Shown piece by piece: positions 44,248 to 51,883 of a DNA stretch of 64,000 nt. The stretch is from NCBI RefSeq assembly GCF_927798175.1, contig NZ_CAKMMP010000004.1:124001-188000 (forward strand). The letters are read 5' to 3'. How positions within the stretch are numbered: the first letter of the stretch is position 1; every line of letters starts with the position of its first letter. A program made the position numbers and the translations under genes. This stretch comes from Paenibacillus sp. JJ-223 (lineage in GTDB: Bacteria; Bacillota; Bacilli; Paenibacillales; Paenibacillaceae). The notes under the pieces are model-generated. The model searched no databases. It had not been told where the DNA came from and saw nothing but the letters and a program-made list of their open reading frames with translations.

Positions 44248-44603
44248 GCAGCTTGCTCCTTCCTCTAACCTTCGTCTCCGCCATCATATGCGCTGATTTG
44301 GGCATATGCCACTATCTTTGGAGACATTGGCGCAGAAAGGAGCAGCCTCTGCACGAGAAAGAGCAAACAACCTGTCCCGTATGAAATAGGCTGTCCCCCT
44401 CCATGCCGGTCAGGCGGGTGTCCAAGCATCGGTCCGGCGGCGTCATACGATATCTATATACACCGTTGGCACACACCCAAGAAACATGACTGCTGCATGT
44501 AAGCATTGCCAAAAAATAAACGTGATTCAATCTGCATTCGTTCGCCAACATATCGGCTTCGTAAGTAATACTTCTCGCATTTACTCGAAAGGGGGAATAA
44601 TCA
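44248..44603. other. Divergent promoter region, giant gene / YheC-D gene
   Basis: No gene. It contains a SigE-like promoter toward the giant gene (44283-44309) and a CATACGATA box (44444-44452) pointing to the plus-strand gene that fits the SigK -10 pattern CATAnnnTA, but without a convincing -35. Confidence 0.5.
44283..44309 (-). promoter_or_regulatory. Candidate SigE promoter of the giant gene
   Basis: On the minus strand GCATATG, 12 bp, CATATGAT, resembling the mother-cell SigE pattern (KMATATT / CATACAHT). The start codon is 36 bp further. The spacer is slightly short. Confidence 0.35.
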
Positions 44604-45734
44604 ATGCCGCAAGAACTGATCGGCATTTTGCTCGATACACGGATGTACCGCGGCATACCGAATGGCAAAACCGGCCAAGAATCACTCGTCAATTATGAGA
44701 TGGCAGCGGCACTCTACAATTTGGTGCCCTGTTTCCTGCGGCTGGAGGATATCCATCCCGAAAGCAAAACCTGCTTGGCCTATATCCGCATAGGGGAAAC
44801 TTATGTCCGGAGGCGGATACCCCTTCCTGCGGTCATTCATAATCGCGCTTTCCAGCTGCGCCGGATGGAACAGCACAAAATTGCCCAGTTGCTGCTGCAA
44901 GGCATCCAGATTTACAACGTCCGCAACCGTTATCGCAAAGACTACATCCATGACATGTTGTTTCAAAATCCGGTTTTGCGTGAACATCTGCCTCATGCGC
45001 AAAGGGCCACGCAGCAATCTTTGGCTCATATGATGGACCAATTCGACGATCTCATTATCAAACCGTGCAGCGGAAGCATCGGCCATGGAATCATGCGTTT
45101 GTTCAAAAAAGAAGGGCAATGGCATTTAACCTGTCAATCCAAGGCTTCACGAAAGGGATGGGCTACCTTCCGCCTGCACAAGGGCCAGCTGCCATCGGCT
45201 GCGCTTCGGCGAATATTCCGCCATGCCTATTTGATTGAGGAACGAATTCCACTGCTGCGTTACAAGGGAAGGCCCGTCGACCTGCGTATATCCGTGCAGC
45301 GCGGAAAAGACGGTTTGTGGCAAGTGACCGGCATGTTTGCCAAAGCCGCTCCTGCGCATACCTTTGTCACCAACATCGCGCAAGGCGGAAAAGTCATGAA
45401 GCTCGGAGACGTGCTGGACAGCGATTCAACCACTCTGGCCCGCGCCGAGCTCGAAGACTCGATTTGTTCCATTGCGCTCCAGGTGGCCTACACCCTTTCG
45501 GCGAACCTGCCGCATTTGGCCGACCTTGGATTGGACATGGGCGTGACTGAACAGGGAAGGATCTATTTTATCGAATGCAACGGAAGAGACCAACGATACG
45601 GCTTTCGCAAAGCCGGGATGAATGAACACTGGATGGCCAGTTATCGGGAACCGATGGCCTACGGCCGTCTGCTGCTTGAACAAAACACCCGCATTTCCCG
45701 CCAAACCCAAACGTATCATAGGGGCCTGTATTGA
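44604..45734 (+). CDS. YheC/YheD family endospore coat-associated protein (ATP-grasp)
   Basis: 376 residues. Matches the YheC/D family known from Bacillus spores: N-terminal GILLDTRMYRGI, middle ELNGQDDLIIKP-like DDLIIKPCSGSIGHGIMRLFKK, EERIPLLRYKGRPVDLRISVQRGKDGLWQVTGMFAKAAP and C-terminal GLDMGVTEQGRIYFIECNGRDQRYGF (ATP-grasp metal/nucleotide site). The molecular reaction is unknown; ATP-grasp enzymes usually form a C-N bond. AAGGGGGA is 6-7 nt before ATG. It is divergent from the giant repeat gene, which supports a sporulation context for the whole locus. The psd gene follows 85 bp downstream. Confidence 0.9.
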   Translation: MPQELIGILLDTRMYRGIPNGKTGQESLVNYEMAAALYNLVPCFLRLEDIHPESKTCLAYIRIGETYVRRRIPLPAVIHNRAFQLRRMEQHKIAQLLLQGIQIYNVRNRYRKDYIHDMLFQNPVLREHLPHAQRATQQSLAHMMDQFDDLIIKPCSGSIGHGIMRLFKKEGQWHLTCQSKASRKGWATFRLHKGQLPSAALRRIFRHAYLIEERIPLLRYKGRPVDLRISVQRGKDGLWQVTGMFAKAAPAHTFVTNIAQGGKVMKLGDVLDSDSTTLARAELEDSICSIALQVAYTLSANLPHLADLGLDMGVTEQGRIYFIECNGRDQRYGFRKAGMNEHWMASYREPMAYGRLLLEQNTRISRQTQTYHRGLY

Positions 45735-45819
45735 TTTCGCTTGCATTCTGTGTCAATATTATGCAGAATGGTTGGCCATTGCCGATCCTGATGTTTTGCA
45801 TTAATTAAGGGGGATATTC

Positions 45820-46614
45820 ATGGCAAAAACGCTGTTACGGTTAATGACCGAGCTTTCTTCTCGCAAATGGATCTCTCAAACCGTAGGGGGATTTTCCAAG
45901 AGCAGGATAAGCAAGGCCTTTATCCCTTATTTTGTTCGAACATACGACATCCCTTTGCATGAAGCCGAAATGGACTGGAAGGACTATCGTTCACTGAATG
46001 ATTTCTTCACGCGGAAATTAAAGCCTGGCATGCGCCCGCTTGATCTTTCGGAGCATGCTCTGATCAGTCCGGTCGATGCCAAAATCACGGCCTCCGGACC
46101 CATCTCTTCGGGCACGCTCCTTAACGTGAAGGGACAAAATTATACACTTGCCGAGCTGTTGAACCATTCTCCCCACCAGGAGAAGTACAAACATGGTTAT
46201 GCCTTTGTCCTTTACCTCAGCCCTCGCGACTATCACCGCATTCATGCACCCGTAAGCGGCCACAAAATCGAGACGGAGCACGTTAAAGGCAAGGTTTACC
46301 CCGTGAACGATTTCGGACTCACCCATATGCGAGCGGTGTTAAGCCGGAATGAACGGCTGATTACCTACATTGCTCACGATTTTGGCGAAGTGGCCGTCGT
46401 CAAGGTCGGCGCCATGAACGTAAGCAGCATCCAATACGCCGATGAAACAACAAGTGCCTGGGCACAAGGCGATGATTTGGCTTATTTCGAGTTCGGTTCA
46501 ACCGTCGTCCTGTTAACGCAAAGTGGGACATTTGAACCTCGAACGGACTTGCAGCCTGGAGATACCGTCAAAATGGGAACACTTCTTGGACGGTTTAAAC
46601 GGGTCAATCCATAA
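45820..46614 (+). CDS. psd: Phosphatidylserine decarboxylase
   Basis: 264 residues. Converts phosphatidylserine to phosphatidylethanolamine at the membrane. It is a proenzyme cut into beta and alpha chains, with the Ser becoming the pyruvoyl group: FGST with Ser ~227 (usual motif LGST). Other landmarks: NDFFTRKLKPGMRP, SPVDAKI, YLSPRDYHRIHAPVSG and KVGAMNVSSI. The length fits the bacterial PSD-B type. AAGGGGGAT precedes the ATG. A strong bidirectional terminator follows at 46630. No pssA gene is nearby. Confidence 0.95.
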   Translation: MAKTLLRLMTELSSRKWISQTVGGFSKSRISKAFIPYFVRTYDIPLHEAEMDWKDYRSLNDFFTRKLKPGMRPLDLSEHALISPVDAKITASGPISSGTLLNVKGQNYTLAELLNHSPHQEKYKHGYAFVLYLSPRDYHRIHAPVSGHKIETEHVKGKVYPVNDFGLTHMRAVLSRNERLITYIAHDFGEVAVVKVGAMNVSSIQYADETTSAWAQGDDLAYFEFGSTVVLLTQSGTFEPRTDLQPGDTVKMGTLLGRFKRVNP

Positions 46615-46629
46615 CGACTGAACGCAGGC

Positions 46630-46670
46630 AAAAAAGGCACAGCCCCTGAACCAGGTACTGTGCCTTTTTT
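46630..46670. terminator. Bidirectional terminator between psd and the AraC gene
   Basis: AAAAAAGGCACAG and CTGTGCCTTTTTT are perfectly complementary with poly-A/poly-T flanks on both strands. Confidence 0.9.
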
Positions 46671-46741
46671 GGTTTGATCGGAAAACCCGTCCGCCGCATT
46701 TCTCCCATTACGTGGTGTTGAGATTGTAAACTGTCATTAAC

Positions 46742-47527
46742 TTAACGGATCTCGGATGGGCTTTTGCCGGTGTATTGCTTGAATTGACGACTGAAGAAAA
46801 AAATGTCGCGATACCCGAGCGCATCGGCCACCTCGGTAACGTTCATGCCTGTATGCACGAGCAGATGCTCGGCACGCTCAATGCGCATGCGGATAATGTA
46901 CGATTGCACGGAGGAACCGACAAGTTCCTTGAATTTGATGGAAAAATATCGCGGGGATAATCCCGCACGAGCTGCCAGATCCTCCACGCGATGGGTTATT
47001 CCGGGATGCTGCCGGACATAATTGGCGACTTCCTGGATCACATCGGAGAGCTGGTTGCTTACTTTCCGTTCGGCAGGCGGTTCCGTATCGGCCCGCAGCA
47101 GATGAATCATAAGCTGTTTCAGAATCAGCTTGCTCTCCTCTTCCCGTCCGTACACATCGGACAAAAACAGCCTCACATACCGGGCAAGCAGATGCTCAAA
47201 CTCCACCGTCTCCTGTACCGTACGGTAGGGCTGCGGAGTTTCCGTAACATGCCCCTCCACATCAAAATGAATGTACGTGAGCACAAGCGGCTTTTGCCGA
47301 TTATGAGTCGCACTGGTATGGTCTCCCGGCCGAAACAGGAAACAACTGCCCTTGCCCACCTCATACGGCTGATCATTGAGGACAACCGTACCTTCACCGC
47401 TCCATACATAAAACAAATCGTAATTCTGCATCGGTTTTTCCCGCTTCTGCCACTTCCAGCCCGGCTCGCAGACAATTTTGGCGACTGCGGGCAAAATAAC
47501 AAAAGATGACGGCGATGCCTGCAGCAT
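46742..47527 (-). CDS. AraC family regulator
   Basis: 261 residues. An N-terminal cupin sensor (~15-100: YDLFYVWSGEGTVVLNDQPYEVGKGSCFLFRPGDHTSATH) and a C-terminal double HTH (~165-260: ITHRVEDLAARAGLSPRYFSIKFKELVGSSVQSYIIRMRIERAEHLL, YRDIFFFSRQFKQYTGKSPSEIR). The domain order is typical of sugar-responsive AraC/RhaS-type activators in Paenibacillus. The target is unknown; the gene is single, with no operon partner. The start is chosen for AAGGGGGAG 7-8 nt upstream of ATG-CTG-CAG; longer frames lack an SD. Confidence 0.88.
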   Translation of the reverse strand: MLQASPSSFVILPAVAKIVCEPGWKWQKREKPMQNYDLFYVWSGEGTVVLNDQPYEVGKGSCFLFRPGDHTSATHNRQKPLVLTYIHFDVEGHVTETPQPYRTVQETVEFEHLLARYVRLFLSDVYGREEESKLILKQLMIHLLRADTEPPAERKVSNQLSDVIQEVANYVRQHPGITHRVEDLAARAGLSPRYFSIKFKELVGSSVQSYIIRMRIERAEHLLVHTGMNVTEVADALGYRDIFFFSRQFKQYTGKSPSEIR

Positions 47528-47675
47528 GTCGCCACTCCCCCTTGAATGTTGATCTCTCTTCATGCGTGCCATACTGTTCGTCCAACATAAAACGACGCAC
47601 GGCACGCTCATCTATGGATGTCAGCTCCCTCCAGAGCATAAAACCATACAACCTTATCCTATTATACAGCGGAAT

Positions 47676-49127
47676 TCACCGAAACGAAAATATGCACTTC
47701 TCCCACGCACGCCGCATGATGGCGATGCCTTCGGCCAATGCCTTCTCGTCGAGATGAGCAAATCCAAAGCAAACGGCAGAAGAGAACGGCTTCAAGTGAT
47801 ACCGGGCCGCATCACGAAATCGAACGCCTTCCTGCGCAGCCAACCGTTTGAACCGTTCAAAGGATTCGGAACTGCCGTTCCATGTCGCATAAACGTGCAA
47901 GCCTGCATCTCCCGGCTGCACCGTAAAAGCTTCCGGCAGCTGCCGCTCCAGCTCGTTCACGAAAAAATCATGCCGCTCCCCGTACAGGCGCGTCAACCTT
48001 CTCACATGCCGCAAATAACACCCCCGGGCCATGAATCGGGCCAATGCACGCTGCTCCAGCAATGCGGGGGAAACAGGTTCAAACAACGTTTTTGCCGCCA
48101 AAACCGGGCCTACGAGGCTTTGCGGCAAAACGGCATACCCCAGCCGAACCGCCGCCGGCATCGTCTGCGAGAACGAGCCGATATAGATCACTCGCTGTTC
48201 GCGATCAAGTACTTTGAGCGGTTCAATCGGCCTGCCTCCCCACCGGAATTCGCTGTCATAGTCATCCTCAATAATGACGGCATTCCGCTCCGAAGCCCAG
48301 GTTAGCAGTTTTTTCCGACGCTCCAGGCCCAGCACCGCCCCTGTAGGATATTGTCTGGTCGGCGTAACGAACAACACGCCTGCTTCCCACGCTTGCGGAA
48401 TGATTCCGCCCGCATCCACGGGAGCCGGCAGGAGACGGCCGCCTCCCGCCTTTACAGCTTGGGCAATGCCCGGATAACCTGGATTTTCCAGCACAACGGA
48501 GTCTCCTTCGGAAACGAGCAGCTGGGTCAGCAGCGTTATTCCCTGCATCGACCCGCTGAACAGCACAATCTGCGAAGGATCGGCGTGTATTCCTCTCGTC
48601 CATCTCACATGCGAGGCGATGGCCTCACGCAGTTCCAGATCCCCTGCCACGCTGCTCTGCCTCCTCCAATCACTGCGCTGGGCAGCGGCAAGCGCACTTC
48701 TCCACTCGGCTTGCGGAAAATGCTCGGCAGGCATGCGCTGCATGTTGAAATCGATGACGGGCTGGCGGACGGCGTCGATGGGCACGTCCCCGTTCACCAT
48801 ATGAAGGTTGGCTACCCTCTTCCCCCAAGGGGACAAGCTGATCTTGGCCTCGCGCCCAGTATACTCCTTTTCCGTCAGCGTGTCTGAAACATATGTCCCT
48901 TTCCCACGGTAGGCGCGCACGTATCCGTCTGCAAGCAGCATGTCGTACACCTGGGCAACGGATCCGCGCGAAAGATTGTATTGGCGGGCCAGATCTCGCG
49001 TCGACGGCAGCCTCGTTCCGCTTGCGAGCGTTCCCGCATGGATGGCATCGCGGAGCGCGTGATACAATGCGGCATATTTGAAACGGTGCTGGCGTTCATA
49101 GCTTTCCATGGGGAGCCAAAACTCCAT
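47676..49127 (-). CDS. MocR family regulator (GntR HTH + aminotransferase-like domain)
   Basis: 483 residues. Residues ~10-75 are a GntR winged helix (LYHALRDAIHAGTLASGTRLPSTRDLARQYNLSRGSVAQVYDML). From ~110 to the end is a class-I aminotransferase-like domain with GSMQGITLLTQLL, PGYPGIAQAVKAGGG, EDDYDSEFRW and the PLP lysine context YIGSFSQTM (canonical SFSKT; here Gln replaces Lys, so Schiff-base formation looks impaired). Such regulators sense PLP or an amino acid. It is divergent from a PNPOx-like gene, with direct repeats in between. The ATG 49127 is chosen with GGAGGTG ~11 nt upstream. Confidence 0.9.
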   Translation of the reverse strand: MEFWLPMESYERQHRFKYAALYHALRDAIHAGTLASGTRLPSTRDLARQYNLSRGSVAQVYDMLLADGYVRAYRGKGTYVSDTLTEKEYTGREAKISLSPWGKRVANLHMVNGDVPIDAVRQPVIDFNMQRMPAEHFPQAEWRSALAAAQRSDWRRQSSVAGDLELREAIASHVRWTRGIHADPSQIVLFSGSMQGITLLTQLLVSEGDSVVLENPGYPGIAQAVKAGGGRLLPAPVDAGGIIPQAWEAGVLFVTPTRQYPTGAVLGLERRKKLLTWASERNAVIIEDDYDSEFRWGGRPIEPLKVLDREQRVIYIGSFSQTMPAAVRLGYAVLPQSLVGPVLAAKTLFEPVSPALLEQRALARFMARGCYLRHVRRLTRLYGERHDFFVNELERQLPEAFTVQPGDAGLHVYATWNGSSESFERFKRLAAQEGVRFRDAARYHLKPFSSAVCFGFAHLDEKALAEGIAIMRRAWEKCIFSFR

Positions 49128-49157
49128 AACAACCATCACCTCCACGTTACCCGATTC

Positions 49158-49188
49158 AAATTGGCCTATAAAAATGAATGTAAATTGG
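49158..49188. promoter_or_regulatory. Direct repeats AAATTGG, candidate MocR sites
   Basis: AAATTGG at 49158-49164 and 49182-49188, both followed by CTAT after a 1-2 bp gap, spaced 24 bp apart between the divergent genes. MocR regulators are known to bind direct repeats in such intergenic regions. Confidence 0.5.
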
Positions 49189-49273
49189 ATCTATTTTATT
49201 GTCAATATAGCTTATATCTTAGAAGTACGCTCTACGACGATTCAGGCCATACCAACCAAGGGGGATCTTGCAG

Positions 49274-49891
49274 ATGAGAAGAAAAGAATTCAGCGTAAGT
49301 GAAGAACAGGAAATCGAAGCATTTTTGAACGAGGCTTCATTTGGTTTTCTGGGAACGATTGGCACGGACGGCTCACCTCGGGTAACGCCGCTGAACTTTG
49401 TTTATATGGAGGGATGCTTCTATTTCCATGGCAGTCTGGCCGGAGAGAAGATGAAACAGATCAAACAGGATTCCTCCGTCAGCTTTACGGTCGCCGAGGA
49501 GTTTTCCTTGATTCCTTCCTACTTCAGCGATCCCGAGCTCGCTTGCCCGGCAACCTCGTTTTTTAAAAGCGTCATGGCTTTCGGACAAGCCGAGGTCGTC
49601 GCCGACCTGCACACCAAAGGGAAGGCGCTGCAACGATTCATGGAAAAGCTTCAACCGCAGGGCGGTTACGTTCCCATCGATGCGAATGATTCCCGTTATG
49701 CAGGCCGCCTCAAAGCGGTCGCGGTGGTCCGCATCGTTCCCGAACGCCTCAGCGCCAAATTCAAATTCGGGCAAAACCTGGCGGCAGACCGGTTCGAGCA
49801 CATTAACGGCGAACTGCAGCGCCGAGACGAAGGCCGGGATGCCGAAACCGCCGAAATGATGCGAAAGTACTGTCCTTTTCACCAGAAGTGA
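49274..49891 (+). CDS. Pyridoxamine 5'-phosphate oxidase-like FMN-binding protein
   Basis: 205 residues. Split-barrel flavin-binding fold: EIEAFLNEASFGFLGTIGTDGSPRVTPLNFVYMEGCFYFHGSLAGEKMKQIKQDSSVSFTVAEE, the NimA/PNPOx-like pattern for FMN binding. A C-terminal tail after ~150 is family-typical. It may be an FMN/F420-type oxidoreductase rather than a true vitamin B6 oxidase. It is divergently placed from the MocR regulator, its probable controller. The start ATG at 49274 has AAGGGGGATCTT just upstream; an in-frame TTG two codons earlier is the alternative. Confidence 0.85.
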   Translation: MRRKEFSVSEEQEIEAFLNEASFGFLGTIGTDGSPRVTPLNFVYMEGCFYFHGSLAGEKMKQIKQDSSVSFTVAEEFSLIPSYFSDPELACPATSFFKSVMAFGQAEVVADLHTKGKALQRFMEKLQPQGGYVPIDANDSRYAGRLKAVAVVRIVPERLSAKFKFGQNLAADRFEHINGELQRRDEGRDAETAEMMRKYCPFHQK

Positions 49892-50068
49892 CCGTTCATT
49901 GTATGTGAAAACAGGGAGCGCTTTTTCGTCTTTCCAAGCCAATTCTCCTCCTGCAACAACGCGGTGAAGTGTAATAACTGTCATTATGCGTAATTTCCGT
50001 GACGGGTTGCATGCAAGGTGATATAATGTTAGGCAGTTGAATCCCAAAGACTTGGAAGGATGAAAATA

Positions 50069-51367
50069 ATGAATCCACTGGCTGAACAGTTGAACGAAAG
50101 TATTCAGGCAGGCAGCAGTCACGTCTACTCCATGCTGTCGCAGCTCGGAAAGGAAATCTATTTCCCGAAAGAAGGCATTCTGAGTCAGTCTGCCGAAGCG
50201 GCAAGCCTGGCCAAAACCTATAACGCAACGATTGGTATTGCCCTTGAAGGCGGCGTACCGATGCATCTTCCTGTCATTCAGGAGAAGCTCTCCGCATATG
50301 AACCCAAGGATCTGTATCCTTACGCTCCGCCTGCGGGCAAGCCTGAGCTGCGGAAAGTTTGGAGAGAGAAGTTGCTGAAGGAAACGCCTTCCCTGGAAGG
50401 CAAAAGCTTCGGCAATCCGATTGTAACCAATGCATTGACGCACGGACTCAGCATCGTAGCCGACCTGTTTGCCGATGAAGGGGACGCTGTGATTTATCCG
50501 GATAAAAACTGGGAAAATTATGAGCTGACCTTCGGAATTCGCCGTCACAGCCAGTTGGTTCATTATCCCCTGTTTAACGAAGACTTGACGTTCAACAGCG
50601 AAGGTCTGCTGAATGCACTTCTTGCACAGAAAGACAAGGGCAAAGCCATCGTGCTGCTTAACTTCCCGAACAATCCGACAGGTTACACGCCGGGTGCCGA
50701 AGAAGCAGACCTGATCGTGGATACGATTCGCCAGGCTGCGGAAGCAGGCGTCGATGTGGTTGCTGTTACGGATGATGCCTACTATGGCTTGTTCTTCGAA
50801 GATTCCATTCACGAGTCGTTGTTCGGTAAGCTGGCCGGCATTCACCCGCGCGTCCTTGCTGTCAAGATCGACGGCGCGACCAAGGAAGAATTCGTATGGG
50901 GCTTCCGCGTCGGTTTCATCACGTATGCCCACGAGGACGCCGGCGTTCTGAATGCGCTGGAGCAGAAGACGCTGGGCATTATCCGTGCCACGATTTCCAG
51001 CGGTCCGCATCCGTCTCAAACCTTTGTGCTGGATGCACTCAAGGCAGAAGGGTTCGAAGCCCAAAAACGGGAGAAGTTCGAAATTATGAAAGGCCGTGCC
51101 AACAAAGTAAAGGAACTGCTTGACAGCGGCAAATACGGCGATGCACTGCAATATTATCCGTTCAACTCCGGTTATTTCATGTGCCTGAAGCTTAAAGATG
51201 TCAGTGCGGAAGCACTCCGCAACCATCTGCTGCAGCAATACGGCGTAGGTACCATCGCATTGGGAGAAACGGATTTGCGCGTAGCCTTCTCCTGCATCGA
51301 GGAGTCCTCGCTTGAGGATCTGTTTGATACCATTCATCGCAGCGTTCTGGAACTGCAAGCCAATTAA
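50069..51367 (+). CDS. PLP-dependent class I/II aminotransferase
   Basis: 432 residues. Fold-type I aminotransferase: YPYAPPAGKPELRKVWREKLL, TNALTHGLSIVADLFADEGDAVIYPDKNWENYEL, LLNFPNNPTGYTPGAEEADLI, TDDAYYGLFFED and the PLP-lysine region KIDGATKEEFVWGFRVGF. The C-terminal ETDLRVAFSCIEE binds substrate carboxylate. Substrate not determinable; it resembles the aromatic/alanine-type group in Paenibacillus. The second ATG is chosen because GGAAGG is 9 nt away (the first ATG directly abuts the SD). It is ~180 bp after the PNPOx-like gene; co-regulation is possible. Confidence 0.88.
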   Translation: MNPLAEQLNESIQAGSSHVYSMLSQLGKEIYFPKEGILSQSAEAASLAKTYNATIGIALEGGVPMHLPVIQEKLSAYEPKDLYPYAPPAGKPELRKVWREKLLKETPSLEGKSFGNPIVTNALTHGLSIVADLFADEGDAVIYPDKNWENYELTFGIRRHSQLVHYPLFNEDLTFNSEGLLNALLAQKDKGKAIVLLNFPNNPTGYTPGAEEADLIVDTIRQAAEAGVDVVAVTDDAYYGLFFEDSIHESLFGKLAGIHPRVLAVKIDGATKEEFVWGFRVGFITYAHEDAGVLNALEQKTLGIIRATISSGPHPSQTFVLDALKAEGFEAQKREKFEIMKGRANKVKELLDSGKYGDALQYYPFNSGYFMCLKLKDVSAEALRNHLLQQYGVGTIALGETDLRVAFSCIEESSLEDLFDTIHRSVLELQAN

Positions 51368-51430
51368 ATATAGGATAAAACGCCTATTCCATAAAAACGG
51401 AGACGGGGCTGCATTGCTCTCCTCATTCCG

Positions 51431-51474
51431 AACACCTCTCTTGAAACATGTCCGCATGCGACAAGGGAGGTGTT
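51431..51474 (+). terminator. Hairpin after the aminotransferase gene
   Basis: AACACCTCTCTTG pairs with CAAGGGAGGTGTT (one G-U) around an 18-nt loop, followed by a short TTCTT. A weak terminator or mRNA hairpin. Confidence 0.5.
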
Positions 51475-51563
51475 CTTGCGTTTACGGAAGTGCAATCCGG
51501 CGCCCAAACCTCCTTTTTCCTTTGGAAACGGGGCACTTGCCCAATCAACTTATACCCACGGCT

Positions 51564-51572
51564 CATAATATA
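51564..51572 (+). promoter_or_regulatory. CATAATATA box (sporulation sigma -10-like)
   Basis: CATAnnnTA, the SigK/SigE -10 pattern, 48 bp before the YjcZ-like gene. No convincing -35 was identified. Confidence 0.35.
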
Positions 51573-51619
51573 CGGTGTACGCAAAGGCGTGCCAACAACG
51601 AACCGAAAGGGGAATGACC

Positions 51620-51745
51620 ATGTCTGGCGTTGAAGAAACAAGAGGCGGTTACGGATACTGTGGCGGTGGATTCACAAGTACAGGTGCTATTCTTGTACTG
51701 TTCATCCTGCTTGTGATCATTACGAAATCGTTCCTCTGTTGTTAG
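51620..51745 (+). CDS. YjcZ-family small sporulation-type membrane peptide
   Basis: 41 residues. Starts MSGVEETRGGYGYCGGGF, then a single hydrophobic segment (about TGAILVLFILLVIITKSF) and ends in LCC. This is the layout of YjcZ/SscA-like peptides in bacilli, a Gly/Tyr/Cys-rich head and one membrane helix, some of which are spore-associated. GAAAGGGGAA lies 6-7 nt before ATG. A CATAATATA sequence ~48 bp upstream fits a sporulation -10 box. A hairpin terminator follows at 51794. Confidence 0.82.
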   Translation: MSGVEETRGGYGYCGGGFTSTGAILVLFILLVIITKSFLCC

Positions 51746-51793
51746 TACCATAACTCCGGCGCGGTATAAACGCTTCGGCCCGAACTAACGCAA

Positions 51794-51832
51794 AAACGGT
51801 TGACCCGGAACTTCCCCTGGATCAACCGTTTC
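51794..51832. terminator. Terminator between the YjcZ-like gene and ecsB
   Basis: AAACGGTTGA and TCAACCGTTT are complementary, with T-rich flank on the plus strand and A-rich flank on the other side, serving both convergent genes. Confidence 0.75.
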
Positions 51833-51883
51833 TTCAACTCTAAGGACTGTCGCAAATGCCGTTAACCAAATAGCGAATGAGCT

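Noticed and set aside
49373..51457. 694-codon open frame on the minus strand
   Set aside because: It lies opposite the PNPOx-like and aminotransferase genes and shows no family features.
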